64,000 nt of DNA from Lumbricus terrestris (GCA_949752735.1 OX457036.1:91882868-91946867), one strand, 5' to 3'. Positions 1 to 11,022 are shown, counted from the stretch's first letter. The notes: generated by a model not told the origin, from the letters alone. Made by a program: numbers and translations.

Positions 1-1485
1 AGGGGTTGGCGGCCGGAAAATAGCACAAATATCGCTGTTTCCACATCTTCGCCATAGTCTCACATATAATCTGAACCCGACAGCTAGACCGAGTGCCCCA
101 CGGTGACCTCGCGTCCATTAGGACACACCCCGCCCACCAAGGGTTGGAGTGGGTGCTGGGTTTCTGGGTGAATCAAAACTTCTACCTCGAAATTTCATGG
201 GTAGCGCCGGTTACTTCAGAGGAGAGGATGGGGACTCCGTGGCATGGTGGGCGGAGACCTAGGGGGGGACAGGGGGGGACGGTCCCCCCCAATCAAAGTG
301 TTGGGGGGGACGGCCCATGCATTTGTCCCCCCCAATGTTTGAGTGTCAAGACTTTTTTGGCAGCGAAAATAGCAATTTTCGTCGAGATTTTGGCCGGATG
401 ACTAAAAAAAAAAAAAAAAGGTCATCAATTTTTTTGGCGGCGAAAATTTTTTTTTCCTCGAGATTTCGCCGGTCGTCAGAAATTTTTCGGAAAATTTCGC
501 GTCTTTCCGTCCCCCCCAATTCTCGGCCCAGGTCTCCGCCTATGCTCCGTGGGTGGGAGCGAAGTAGGCGGTGACTGGTGAGGTGGGGTGTGGTGGGGTG
601 GTGGTGGTGTGGTGGGGTGGGGTGTTGGGGATGGCGGTTGATGTTAGTAGTCACTAATATAAATGTAATGAATAACACTATTGACACCAGAGCGATGGAG
701 GCATGTTAGGACGGTGGCAGGCGTGGATGGTAGGGGTGGGGCTGGATGGGTTACGAAATGGGGTGGGGGCGGGAGAGCCTGGAACTGGATGGGGTTGAGA
801 GGGCGGGGTAGTGAGTAGAGGGTAGTGGCGAGAGCGGAGAAAATCGAAGCTTTCCGAGTTGCGTCAACGCCGGATACTCCAGAGAGGTAGGGGCTGTCTG
901 GAGGCTGGGTGTGACACTCCGCCCCGTGGTTGGTTCTTGTGGGGCTGGTGGAGGACTGGAGGGGAAACCCCAAATTTCCTGGGTAACGCCGAGTTCCCCA
1001 GGTAGTTTTTTGTGTAAGCAATCGAAAGTTCATTATAAGTTTATATGAGTTACTACATGTATAGCACGTGCCATAGGGCGTATAGCGTATTCCGCCGAAG
1101 TTGCGAAAGCGCAACATAATTTGCATAGCGCATTCCGCCGATGTTGCGAAAACGCAACATTAAAATTTCGCAGATTACGGTTTCAGCATACATTGAGATA
1201 AACATTTAATAAACAAATGACGTTAATTATTCACATTAGTATTCCAATCGGACAGCTTCGCTTCTCAAAAATATTGGCGTGTAATGAGAGAAAAAAAATT
1301 ATTGAACAAAACCCCTAAGCAGACGCCAAAAAGATCAAATTTTGAGAAATTAAAAAAAATTTAAAATGACAATAAATAATATTATATTTAGTAACATCAC
1401 ACTTAGTAAACACCCATTAAGTAAGAAAAAATTAATTTGTGCAGTTTTCTCACGTTGTTAATTTTTTCACAATTTTTAAGTAGTA
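1..1485. other. Intergenic or intronic DNA with GC-rich repeat remnants; no gene seen
   Basis: No convincing exon is visible. Bases 1-1010 are rich in runs of G and C and hold short motifs such as GGGTAACGCCG that recur near 22.9-23.06 kb and 27.8-27.97 kb, so this is probably a degraded dispersed repeat. Around 1085-1160 a hairpin-forming motif (CCGCCGAAGTTGCGAAAGCG and a near copy) occurs twice. A related inverted piece lies just right of the LTR element at 8727. Bases 1170-1485 are AT-rich and featureless. Confidence 0.5.
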
Positions 1486-2059
1486 TGTCAACCTTCAATT
1501 GACCTTCAAAGTTTTCTTCCTTTTTCTTCAGTGTTCAGTAGCGCAGCCTAGGCCTAACCTAGTCACTGTATTTCGGTATCTAAAGCTAGTGTATAAGTTT
1601 CTAAAGTTCTTAACTTGTTCAATTACAACAAAGCTCTCTTTCTTGTATTTTCTTCTTCGTTCATAACAACGCAAATAACACAACAATGGATCAACGACGA
1701 CAAACGCTTGAATTCTACGACAGCAACGCAACTATTATTATCTAACTCCACTGTTCTCTAAAACGTCTTCTACTCTCTCTTACCAACTCCTTCTTCTACA
1801 ACTTCTATCACTGTCTGGGCGTACACTCTTCCCCTTGCCGCTCTGTCCTTCTATCTGCCTCTCTCCGTCTATCTGTCCGTCTGTCTGTCTGCCTCGCTCT
1901 CTCTCTCTCTCGCTCTCCAGCGACGGTCGGCCGAGCCGCGCCAACTTTCCCGCCAGTCTGTCACCTGCAGGCCTAACTGTCTAGACGCTGACCTTGAGCT
2001 GGTCTAGTCGTACGCCTAAACATTAACTGACCACATAGACTATACAAAATTAGCTCACA
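1486..2059 (-). repeat. 3' LTR of element A
   Basis: This is a direct repeat of 8148-8721. In element orientation it is the downstream LTR. It contains the CT-rich stretch TCTCTCTCTCTCGCTCTCC also present in its partner. Differences from the partner are confined to the outermost bases and one A-run. Confidence 0.93.
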
Positions 2060-2060
2060 T

Positions 2061-2079
2061 TACCTCCCTCCTTTCTTTT
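2061..2079 (-). other. Polypurine tract of element A
   Basis: On the minus strand this is an unbroken purine run (AAAGAAAGGAGGGAGG) ending next to the 3' LTR, where the plus-strand primer of an LTR retrotransposon is expected. Confidence 0.7.
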
Positions 2080-2172
2080 AAAGAGAGCTAATTATCTATA
2101 AAAATTAGCGAACGTACCTTAACTAAACAATGCAAATAGTCCATAGCATAATACATCATAAAATATCTTACA

Positions 2173-5100
2173 CTACAATCTAGATAGACAATCAGCTACT
2201 ACATTCAATTTACCTTTCTTATAGTTCAACAGAATGTCAAAATTTTGCAATGATAAAGACCATCTGACTAATTTAGCAGATTTCGACATTGATTCAGTCA
2301 AATAAACTAAAGGATTATGGTCTGTAAACACATTGATTTTAGAACCAATAAGAATTTCTTTCAACTTGTTTAAAGCCCATATGATTGCATAGGCTTCCTT
2401 CTCAATCGTCGCCCACCTCCTCTGAGTATCTGTCAGCTTCTGACTGATAAATGAAACAGGACGTTCAATCCCTTCCTCGTCCACCTGAGATAGTACAGCT
2501 CCCACAGCAAAATCACTGCTATCACAGTACAAATTAAATGGTTTCCCAACCTCAAACATATAAAGAATCACATTTGATAAGACAATCTGTTTAAGGGAAT
2601 CAAAAGATTTCTGATGTGCATCAGTCCAAACAATGTTATCAGGTACTTTCTTGCTGGTCAAGTCTGTCAATGGTTTAGCAATTTCAGCAAAATTACAAAT
2701 AAACTGTCTGTAAAACCCAAAAAATCCTAAGACTTGCTTCACTTCCTTCCTGGTTTCAGGTTTCTTCAAATTAATTAAACTGTCAATCCTGTCTGGATTC
2801 ATCATCTTCTTCCCTGATCCTATGAGGTGACCGATGAACTTCACCTCACTCTTACCAAACACACATTTCTTCAAGTTCAATGTTACATTATGCAGTCTTA
2901 TTTGTTTCAAAAATAATTCCAAATGTCTTAAATGAATGTCCCAATCATTAGAATGCACTGCAATGTCATCAACATACGGTTCAGTAAAATCATGAATCGG
3001 TTGCAAGATCATATTTATCGCTTTTACAAAAGTCCGTCCAGAGTTAATCATTCCAAACGGAACACGCGTAAATTCATACAGTCCATTATGTGTAACAAAC
3101 GCAGTCTTCCATTGGTCACTCTTTTTCACAGGACAAGTCCAATATGCACTGCGACAGTCCATAACAGAAATGAACTTGGATTTTCCAACTTTGCTCAAGA
3201 CATCGTTGACGATTGGCATAGGATATCGGCAATTTTCAGTAAAAGAGTTAATGTATCTGTAGTCACAAGCCAATCTCAAGGATCCATTCTTCTTTTTGAC
3301 AATGACAAGTGGACTTGCCATTCTGCTTGACGATGGTTGAATAATGTTTTCTTTCAGCATCTCTTGTATTTGTTTTTCCACTTCTGCTCGGTATATTAAT
3401 GGTATTCGATATGCCACGAATTCTTTTTCTCGAAAGTCTGGTCTCAGCACCACTTCGTGTTCTACTAATGTACATAGTCCAGGTTGGTCTGAAAATCTGT
3501 CTGCATATCGATTCAGTACATCAAGTAATTGTTTCTGCTGTTCGCTGGTCAGATGTCCAATTTGTTCGTAATCCAATTGAAGTGACTTCTGTTTTGTCTC
3601 TGAATAGTCTTCCTTCAGCGGTATTTCTACCACTGATCCAAATTCGTCATCCTCTTCCACGATCAGACCACAAGACAATGTTCTCGTAATAAACTTCCTC
3701 ATCTTGTTAGCATGAATAATCCGTCGACCGTTTTCGTTCATGTCCACCAGATACGAATATTTGGATCTTCTTTGCAGGACCGTGCATGGACCATGCCATC
3801 GGGAGATCAATTTATTGGTTGACGTTGGATACAGCACGATGACGTTCTCTCCTGGCTCGAATTCTTTATCTTTTGCTCTTTTGTTGTATTGACTGGCGTA
3901 CTGTTTTTGCTTTTCTTCAGCACAGCTCTCGGCGAATGTCAAGGCCTTTTCCATGTCTGCTCTTAAATTCTTCAGGTACTTTGCCGGTTGCACTCCAATG
4001 TTCGGTGGTAGATTTATTTCTTTGGTCCAGCTTTCTTTAAGGATGGTGAGTGGCCCTCTCGGCAACTTTCCATAGACCAGCAAATACGGTGCCACTCCTG
4101 TAGTTGCATTAGGCACTTCTCTCAATGCCCAGACTGTAAATGGAATAATTTTATGCCACTGTCTCGGATTTTCCACAACGACATGATGAATCATTTTCTT
4201 GAACGTTTGATTCCATCTCTCCACCAATCCTGCCGCTTCTGGATGTCCTGGCGAATCGAATCGAGGACAACATCCCATCAGTTTCAGAAATTCTCTTGTT
4301 AGACTGGCTGTAAAATTCGTCCCTCTATCGCTCGTTATCACTGACGGAACTCCCACATCCATGAACAGCTTCATCAAAGCTTCGCATACAGCCTTAGCGG
4401 TCAATGACTTCATCAAGAATATTGTCGGCCATCTTGTACATGAGTCCACGATGCACAAACAATACTTATGCCCTGCTGCTGAAGTCGGTTCGATTGGTCC
4501 TACGACGTCCATGGTCATTCTTCTGAACGGTACATCCTCTCTTGGTATTGGTGTAATCGGCACTCGATCCATCACCAAACTTCGTGCTTTCAACTGACAC
4601 TTCTCACAGGACTTGCAGAACTTCACCACATCTCTACGCATTCTTGGCCACACAAAGGACAACTTGATACGTTCCCTTGTCTTCTCTTCTCCCAAGTGTC
4701 CGCCAAATACTGACTCATGTGCCAATTCCATCACCTGAATTCTTCTTTCCTTCGGCAACACCAACTGATACACCAACTGGTCCAACATTTGATGCTTCTT
4801 ATACATCAACCCATTCACCACACTAAACTCAGATCCTTTGTCTTCAGCTATCTTCCACCACGACCTCAGTGTCTCGTCATTTCTCTGCTGCTCTTCAAAT
4901 TTCTTTGCGTCTGCCAATTGTCTTTCATCACTCGTATTTTCGGCAAACAAATCCCTCATACTCGTGTCTATTTCACCATCACTCTCAGAATCATCATCAT
5001 TATCACGTTCACATGCAACCATCTCTTCTTCAATTTCATTGTTTCCGGATGTTATTCCTTCTTCTTCTTCTTGAACGCTTTGTTCATCATCGCTTTCTGT

Positions 5101-7710
5101 GTCCTCATCTAGCAAACTTTCATTTGACTTTTCCTCTTCTCCTTCTTCCACTTCTCTTCTCCGACTCTGTGCTCTTGTAGTCACATTCGCTTGCAATTCT
5201 CCTTGTAATACACTCACTGGTGGAACCTCTTTCAGTTCTGCGATTATCTCTGGATGCAGCAAGAACTTTTCTTTGTTATCTTTGCACAAGACTGCCGGAA
5301 TGCTGGCACACACCAAGGTTAAATATGGCGCGATATTTACTCCCTTGTCTTTCAAATCTCCTCCTTCGTTATGACAACTCATCCGCACTTCGATTTTCAC
5401 CAACTTAGCTGGAATGGGTTCTCCAGCCACACATTGCAAATGTACTCTGCCAATTTCTTCCACTGTCGCTCCTTTCAACAATTCCTCATTGATTACTGGA
5501 ATCTCAGTACCAGAGTCAATCAGCGCTCTGACTTGCACGGGATGACAACTGTCATCATTTCCACGTATCTCTACATTGACATGCTGTAGTAAAGACTTCT
5601 TCGTACGTTGACACTCATCTTTGCTTTCTGTTTCTCGACCAGTATCTTTAATTGGAGCAGAATTTACTATTTCTCTCTGTATAGCAAATTGAGGCGTGCA
5701 CTTCATCACTGACTTCACTTCCGTTTCGCGGTTGTCTTGTTCTTCAGACTGATTCGGTGCATTCATTACTTGTATCTGATTTACTCTGAGATTTTCTGCA
5801 CTTCGAGTAAATCTATTTCTCAGATTCGTCATTCTTGGTGGTACTTTGCAATCCTTTATCAGATGTCGGTCTGACTGACAATTATGGCAACGTTTCTTAA
5901 CAATCCCTCTCTGTTCAGTGCTCTCCCGCCTGTAATTGTACGCTGTATTGTTTTCTCTTTGGCGTCCCATCACTGGAATTCGACTGTACATTTGTCTGTC
6001 ACCCGTTGCTTCTCTTCTATCTTGACCAAACTGTCTTCCAGGAGCACCATCATTCCTTGCTTCGTTATTTCTGGCTTGGTTTCCTGTTTCTTTGTTATTA
6101 CTATTCCACCTGGGTTGCTTCGAACTATTTCCCCATGCTTCATATTTCGGTTTGTCTTGAAACATTAGACCAATTCGATTGTTCACGTGTACGTCTGCGA
6201 GTTCTGCAACATTACTAGCTTCAAAGCATTCAGTACCCTCTTTTGCTAGTACGAACTGTAGTGGACCCGGTGGTAGACATTCTTTCAATTTATCCGCCAC
6301 CAATAGATCAAATAACTTCTCGTAGCTTTTGCCCACTCGCCTACTTCTGACATAATAGTTCAACAGATTCTTCAATCTTGCTGTAAACATCGTGTATGTT
6401 TCTTCTGCCGTTTTCCTCGCATCTCCAAATCGTGATCGATATTCTCTCGCTGTCAATTTGAATTCTTTCAGTAAATGTTCTTTCACTATGTCGTAATCGT
6501 CTAGATCAGCGAAAGACAATCGGTTCAACACCGTTCTTGCTCTTGGCGTCATTAGTGGCAACAGCAATTTGACCCAAAACTGCTTTTCCACCGTAAAACT
6601 GTTGAATGCATTCTCAACTGTCTCAAAATATAATGGCACCTCCATCATATCATATGGCATCTTAGGTAATACGTGTTTCATTGCATCACCTATCCTTTTA
6701 ATCTTGGACACCATTGTCTCACTTTCTCTGATCCTGTTTCGTTCTGACTCTTCACGGCTTCTTCTTTCGTCTTCATTTCGTTCCCTCAGTCTATTTTGAT
6801 CTTCTACCCTACGCAGTTCTTCTTGTTCTATCTTTTGCTGCAACAATTCTAACTGTCTTCTGCGTTCCTCCTTTTCTATAGCCATTTCTCGGAGCTGAGC
6901 TTCCTTAAGAGCGAGTTTCTTTTGTTCTAATTCTAATTGTTCTTCCCTTTCTCTTTCCGCTTTTTCCAAATTTTCTTTCTCCATTTTCAATTCTTCCTGT
7001 CGAATCTCTTCGGCTCTTTGTAATTCTGCCAAACGCATGGCTTCTTTGTCTTCCTCACGAATCTTTTGCTCTTCCATCTGTTGTTTTCGTATTTCTTCAT
7101 CACTTTTCCTTGCTCTCTCGTATTCTATCATCAATTCCATTCTTCTTCGTTCAGCTTCGTCACGATCTCTTTTCAGTTGTTCTAGCTGAAGCTGGAACTG
7201 CTGCTTCTGCATCTGTATCTCTTCTTGTCTCATCCTTTCTGCTTGTTCTGCTCTTGCTTTTTCCTCTAGTCGAAGCTTTTCTGTTCGTTCAATCTCTTCT
7301 TGTCTCCGTTCTTTCTCTTCTTGTCTCCGTTTCTCCTCTTTCTCTTTCTCTTCTTGTTTTTGTTCTTTCTCCTCTCGTCTCCGTTGCTCCTCTTTCTCTT
7401 TCTCCTCTTGTCTCCGTTCTTTTTCTTCTTGTCTGCGTTGCTCCTCTCTCATCATCATAAATTGCATCAACGCCTCCATAGACATCGGTGCCGGTGGTTT
7501 TTCAATTGGTTTCTCCTCAGCGCCACCCACAGCACCTTTCTCTTCAGCTTCCTTTTTAAGCCAAACCTCTGCTAAAGCTCCCATCAAATTTTCTCTAGAC
7601 ATCTCTTCGACTTCTTCTACGTCTAGACCCTCTTCAATTAATAACTTTATTAATCGATCAGAAGACATCTTCTTTATACTGGCTTGCTTTTGTTCTGTAA
7701 GTTTCTCCAT
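2173..7710 (-). CDS. Gag-pol polyprotein of element A, domain order Gag-PR-INT-RT-RNase H
   Basis: An uninterrupted 1845-residue frame. Residues ~40-330 are an extreme Glu/Arg/Gln-rich coiled coil, followed by a retrotransposon Gag core (~340-560). A CCHC zinc knuckle (CHNCQSDRHLIKDC) sits near residue 607 and an aspartic protease motif (LIDSG) near 728. Integrase follows: an H2C2 zinc finger (HESVFGGH ... CKSCEKC) near 1000-1040, then the DDE core with D in MDVVGP (~1066), D in TSDRGTNF (~1125) and E in LVERWN (~1160). Reverse transcriptase comes after integrase, with the YVDD box near 1580. RNase H is C-terminal (YCDSSDF near 1728, FTDHNP near 1793). All catalytic residues looked for are present, so the frame appears functional. 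It would be processed into particle, protease, integrase and RT proteins. Placing INT before RT is the main oddity. Confidence 0.95.
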   Translation of the reverse strand: MEKLTEQKQASIKKMSSDRLIKLLIEEGLDVEEVEEMSRENLMGALAEVWLKKEAEEKGAVGGAEEKPIEKPPAPMSMEALMQFMMMREEQRRQEEKERRQEEKEKEEQRRREEKEQKQEEKEKEEKRRQEEKERRQEEIERTEKLRLEEKARAEQAERMRQEEIQMQKQQFQLQLEQLKRDRDEAERRRMELMIEYERARKSDEEIRKQQMEEQKIREEDKEAMRLAELQRAEEIRQEELKMEKENLEKAEREREEQLELEQKKLALKEAQLREMAIEKEERRRQLELLQQKIEQEELRRVEDQNRLRERNEDERRSREESERNRIRESETMVSKIKRIGDAMKHVLPKMPYDMMEVPLYFETVENAFNSFTVEKQFWVKLLLPLMTPRARTVLNRLSFADLDDYDIVKEHLLKEFKLTAREYRSRFGDARKTAEETYTMFTARLKNLLNYYVRSRRVGKSYEKLFDLLVADKLKECLPPGPLQFVLAKEGTECFEASNVAELADVHVNNRIGLMFQDKPKYEAWGNSSKQPRWNSNNKETGNQARNNEARNDGAPGRQFGQDRREATGDRQMYSRIPVMGRQRENNTAYNYRRESTEQRGIVKKRCHNCQSDRHLIKDCKVPPRMTNLRNRFTRSAENLRVNQIQVMNAPNQSEEQDNRETEVKSVMKCTPQFAIQREIVNSAPIKDTGRETESKDECQRTKKSLLQHVNVEIRGNDDSCHPVQVRALIDSGTEIPVINEELLKGATVEEIGRVHLQCVAGEPIPAKLVKIEVRMSCHNEGGDLKDKGVNIAPYLTLVCASIPAVLCKDNKEKFLLHPEIIAELKEVPPVSVLQGELQANVTTRAQSRRREVEEGEEEKSNESLLDEDTESDDEQSVQEEEEGITSGNNEIEEEMVACERDNDDDSESDGEIDTSMRDLFAENTSDERQLADAKKFEEQQRNDETLRSWWKIAEDKGSEFSVVNGLMYKKHQMLDQLVYQLVLPKERRIQVMELAHESVFGGHLGEEKTRERIKLSFVWPRMRRDVVKFCKSCEKCQLKARSLVMDRVPITPIPREDVPFRRMTMDVVGPIEPTSAAGHKYCLCIVDSCTRWPTIFLMKSLTAKAVCEALMKLFMDVGVPSVITSDRGTNFTASLTREFLKLMGCCPRFDSPGHPEAAGLVERWNQTFKKMIHHVVVENPRQWHKIIPFTVWALREVPNATTGVAPYLLVYGKLPRGPLTILKESWTKEINLPPNIGVQPAKYLKNLRADMEKALTFAESCAEEKQKQYASQYNKRAKDKEFEPGENVIVLYPTSTNKLISRWHGPCTVLQRRSKYSYLVDMNENGRRIIHANKMRKFITRTLSCGLIVEEDDEFGSVVEIPLKEDYSETKQKSLQLDYEQIGHLTSEQQKQLLDVLNRYADRFSDQPGLCTLVEHEVVLRPDFREKEFVAYRIPLIYRAEVEKQIQEMLKENIIQPSSSRMASPLVIVKKKNGSLRLACDYRYINSFTENCRYPMPIVNDVLSKVGKSKFISVMDCRSAYWTCPVKKSDQWKTAFVTHNGLYEFTRVPFGMINSGRTFVKAINMILQPIHDFTEPYVDDIAVHSNDWDIHLRHLELFLKQIRLHNVTLNLKKCVFGKSEVKFIGHLIGSGKKMMNPDRIDSLINLKKPETRKEVKQVLGFFGFYRQFICNFAEIAKPLTDLTSKKVPDNIVWTDAHQKSFDSLKQIVLSNVILYMFEVGKPFNLYCDSSDFAVGAVLSQVDEEGIERPVSFISQKLTDTQRRWATIEKEAYAIIWALNKLKEILIGSKINVFTDHNPLVYLTESMSKSAKLVRWSLSLQNFDILLNYKKGKLNVVADCLSRL

Positions 7711-7911
7711 CTTACTTCTTTACTTCAGTGATTACCGTGAAGAAATCACGGGAATGGCTATGAATATCTGTGATTGGCTGACTTTAATTCTTATGGCTCC
7801 TTGGGTAAACAAGCAAGTTTTGTATACCTCTCTCTGGCGTTGCGTTGTCGTAATGTTATTCGTATGCCCGTTGTATCTTCTCACCAGACTCCGAAATGCG
7901 TCTCCAATCGT

Positions 7912-8091
7912 AAATATTCCTCCGACTGAAAATATTCCTCCAATTGAAAATATTCCGCCAATTGAAAATATTCCTCCAACTGAAAATATTCCTCCAATTG
8001 AAAATATTCCTCCAATTGAAAATATTCCTCCGATTGAAAATATTCCGCCAATTGAAAATATTCCTCCAACTGAAAATATTCCTCCAAATGA
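7912..8091. repeat. 18-bp tandem repeat in the leader of element A
   Basis: Ten units of 18 bp (consensus on plus AATATTCCTCCAATTGAA) with small variants lie between the primer-binding site and the gag start. Because 18 is a multiple of three, reading frames stay open on both strands (ENIPPI on plus, EEYFQL on minus), but nothing else suggests coding. It is part of the untranslated leader. Confidence 0.9.
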
Positions 8092-8126
8092 GTTCGCTAT
8101 CCCAACGTCCTTTGCTTGAATTCAGT

Positions 8127-8144
8127 ATCCCACCGCTGTCACCA
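8127..8144 (-). other. Probable tRNA primer-binding site of element A
   Basis: On the minus strand the 5' LTR is followed after three bases by TGGTGACAGCGGTGGGAT. A TGG start is expected for a site complementary to a tRNA 3' CCA end. The tRNA species was not identified. Confidence 0.5.
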
Positions 8145-8147
8145 AAA

Positions 8148-8721
8148 TGTCAGATGTCCAATTGACCTTCAAAGTTTTCTTCCTTTTTCTTCAGTGTTCA
8201 GTAGCGCAGCCTAGGCCTAACCTAGTCACTGTATTTCGGTATCTAAAGCTAGTGTATAAGTTTCTAAAGTTCTTAACTTGTTCAATTACAACAAAGCTCT
8301 CTTTCTTGTATTTTCTTCTTCGTTCATAACAACGCAAATAACACAACAATGGATCAACGACGACAAACGCTTGAATTCTACGACAGCAACGCAACTATTA
8401 TTATCTAACTCCACTGTTCTCTAAAACGTCTTCTACTCTCTCTTACCAACTCCTTCTTCTACAACTTCTATCACTGTCTGGGCGTACACTCTTCCCCTTG
8501 CCGCTCTGTCCTTCTATCTGCCTCTCTCCGTCTATCTGTCCGTCTGTCTGTCTGCCTCGCTCTCTCTCTCTCTCGCTCTCCAGCGACGGTCGGCCGAGCC
8601 GCGCCAACTTTCCCGCCAGTCTGTCACCTGCAGGCCTAACTGTCTAGACGCTGACCTTGAGCTGGTCTAGTCGTACGCCTAAACATTAACTGACCACATA
8701 GACTATACAAATTAGCTCACA
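8148..8721 (-). repeat. 5' LTR of element A
   Basis: This LTR is upstream in element orientation and should hold the promoter. It matches 1486-2059 over its whole length and is flanked outside by the TAGTA target duplication. Confidence 0.93.
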
Positions 8722-8963
8722 TAGTATGTTGCGTTTTCGCAACGTTGGCGGTAAATGGGTTAAAGACGAAATTGGAAGAACAGGCCTTGGCATAAGTTAG
8801 TAGCAGTTCATGTGCCAAGTAGGCTACTCGAAAAAAGATGTTAATTGAAAATTCATTTTCAAATGTGCAAATTATGCTAAGAATGTACTTGGTCACAAAC
8901 TGTAGTACTGAATGCTCGTGTTACAAGATGAAGATTATTTGAGACACATGTGAGACGTATAAC

Positions 8964-9178
8964 CATGGGTGGAGTTTATCAGGGGCTAGGGGGCTAGGAT
9001 ACATCATGACTGTCGCCAGAGCTCCAAGAGCTGACGGCACCAGGTGACTAGGTGAGAGGGGCTAAGCCAAGAAGCCAGATTAATTTTTTTACCGTGTAAA
9101 TGGTATCCTTTCCCGGGCTTAGCCCCCCCTCAAGAAGGCTTTAGCCCCTCCAAGAACGGAAACCAAACTCCGCCCATG
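8964..9178. mobile_element. Foldback MITE, CATGGGCGGAGTTT family, copy 1
   Basis: It begins CATGGGTGGAGTTTATCAGG and ends CCAAACTCCGCCCATG, so its ends are inverted repeats. Two further copies occur at 19905-20201 and 47399-47559. It has no coding capacity. The inner arms share GGGGCTA and TAGCCCC stretches. Confidence 0.7.
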
Positions 9179-9179
9179 C

Positions 9180-9967
9180 GTATACCTTGCAGTGTTGAGT
9201 ATAGAGTCATATTCTTTACCAACTCTATTTTAATCAGAAAATTGATGACTTTGCCAATAGAAAAGGGTGCAAATTCCCTAATGACCCTACTAAAATTTAG
9301 ATTCAACTGTAGACCTAATCGAGCTATTTAACTGCATACAATCAGGCTATCTGCTTTATTTTGGAGGTCTCACATGTCACTATTTTTTACTTTCTTTCAT
9401 TATCTCATTGTCTAATTTGCCTTATTAAAACTGGACAAGAAGCTGCTTAACTTTTATCCTTTATCTTTGCATTTGAGAATTGATTTAGACACTTTATCTA
9501 TCAGCAAATGATCTTTTCAATTTGTCTTCATTTATGTATTTAAAAATTATTGACCATAAGTCAACAATTTAAACATTGCTTTTAGCATTGTTTATCTGTA
9601 ACATGTTATGGTCGTATACGTGTGGGTTTGTTCCTGTCCGATACTGTGCATCAAAAGCAACATATCCGTTGCAGAAAAGGGCCCACCATAACGGGCGCCC
9701 ATGGGCCCCCACCACCCTAAATCCGGCCCTGCCTATTGAGCAAGCATAATAATTATAAGGAATGGTGCGCAAGCATATTATGCTGATTGACTTAAAAGTT
9801 GTTTATGCGCGAGTTTTTGAATTCTGGCAATGGAATCGCACAACCGACTTCTGAATTTGTTTGACTAATTTAAAATAATTAACTTGTGCTCAAAATTGCA
9901 TCATTTTGCGAAGTGACTTAGAAAATTATTCATTTTTTCAACTGCATTTTTCTTGCTTCTTGTAAAG
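9180..9967. other. Probable intron of the cadherin-like gene; no exon seen
   Basis: AT-rich sequence without a convincing exon. Bases ~9660-9735 hold a GC-rich patch ending CTAAATCCGGCCCTG, which resembles the terminus of hAT-type elements, but no partner end was found. The stretch ends in the pyrimidine-rich acceptor at 9967. Confidence 0.4.
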
Positions 9968-10476
9968 GCAATCCGAGTCGTCAGTCTTTGCTCGATGTGA
10001 TGGTGTTTGTTGATGAGGAGGAAAGTCCAACCTTCGAAGATGCGTTCGTCAACACAACGAGAACCACAGATGACTTGATGCGTAATCGAACCATATACAC
10101 AGCCAGAGCGGTGATGGGAGGAGGTTTCAACCGAACAATCCACTACCACCTGGATGCCAACGCCGCCCAATGGTTTGCCGTCGACTCCACTACCGGTGTG
10201 ATTGATGTCGTGGTGGAGAACCGACCAGTGGGGATATTCATGGTGACCGTATTTGCATCTGATGAATCGACTCCACCAAAGACTGGAAACATGTCGCTGA
10301 TTGCTACCATAGACGGAGATTGGACGTCGGTTTCAGATCCGACCGTCACCCAAATACCCACAACGCACCGAGCGACGAGTTCCGCTGCGAATTTGTCTGG
10401 GAAATATGGAGATGGGTCTACATTCGCTCTCCTTATTTCAGCCATTTTCGCATCGGTATTTGCTAAGAAGTTCTAA
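9968..10476 (+). CDS. Last exon of a cadherin-like gene (partial)
   Basis: A pyrimidine-rich tract ending AAAG precedes 169 codons that enter in phase with two bases (GC) and end in TAA. The middle (LDANAAQWFAVDSTTGVIDV ... VTVFASDESTPPKTG) has the pattern of the second half of a cadherin repeat: F-x-[IV]-D-x-x-[ST]-G-x-I and a V-x-A-x-D strand. Several N-x-T/S sites suggest an extracellular domain. The last ~18 residues (TFALLISAIFASVFAKKF) are hydrophobic and preceded by small residues. With no cytoplasmic tail this could be a GPI-anchor signal or a C-terminal membrane segment. Upstream exons are not recognisable in the window; they may lie left of base 1, beyond the inserted element A. The exact gene is not known. 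Confidence 0.65.
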
Positions 10477-11022
10477 AGTAGGCTACCGTATAAGGTATAA
10501 GTTGTATTTTTTCATAGACTCCATTGTATAACGCACAAGACAATGTGAATGCATTAGATTATAATGGGATATTGTACCAGTTTTAGATATTATTGCTATT
10601 TTTCAGTTTTACGCATTGACATCGTAAACCAGAAGGCTATTTCTTTTAACAAATTAAAATGCTTTGCTGTCACTGACACATTCGCCAAATCAAAATTTAG
10701 CGTAGGCTATAATATTGTGATACGTTACCCAAAACTCTTCACTCTCTTTATGATGGAAGCCTTTTTGGTTTAGTTTTTGGTTTGTTTGGTAGAACTCTAA
10801 AGTCTGCTCTTTTATTTAACCGAATAACGTTTAGACATTAAGCCTGCATGTGGATGGAAAAAACTTAAATTGTTAGCTAAGTAATTTCAATGAGTTCTCG
10901 CAATTATAATTTTATTTATCATTAGGCTATAATTCTGTTATGATTAAGCAGGCCTGTTATACGCTGTTATTGACTCCTTTATGTTTCCGTTAGGTCTAAT
11001 CAAACTGTTGTCATAGTAAACG
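10477..11022. other. 3' flank of the cadherin-like exon
   Basis: AT-rich sequence, probably 3' UTR and spacer. ATTAAA near 10649 is a possible weak polyadenylation signal. No other feature was seen. Confidence 0.35.

Larger units (their letters stand above)
1486..8721 (-). mobile_element. Complete Ty3/gypsy LTR retrotransposon with integrase before RT (Gmr1-type), element A
   Basis: Two LTRs of 574 bp (1486-2059 and 8148-8721) flank a 1845-codon gag-pol frame on the minus strand. The element is bounded by the 5-bp direct repeat TAGTA (1481-1485 and 8722-8726), as expected for target-site duplication. Read on the minus strand the LTRs start TGTGAGC and end ACA. A purine tract lies just upstream of the 3' LTR and a TGG-starting primer-binding site just downstream of the 5' LTR. 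The LTRs are nearly identical; I saw a short run of differences at one edge and a one-base length difference in an A run. The pol order PR-INT-RT-RH is unlike ordinary gypsy elements and like Gmr1-type elements. Confidence 0.93.

Noticed and set aside
317..1126. Short frames at the left edge
   Set aside because: They run through G/C homopolymer and purine/pyrimidine-rich repeat, with no splice signals or domain.
4361..7575. Many plus-strand frames between 2.9 and 7.6 kb
   Set aside because: All are antisense shadows of the gag-pol frame of element A; the Leu/Ser-rich ones mirror the Glu/Arg coiled coil.
9640..9735. hAT transposon end (CAGGGCCGGATTTAG on minus)
   Set aside because: No matching opposite end or target duplication was found nearby.
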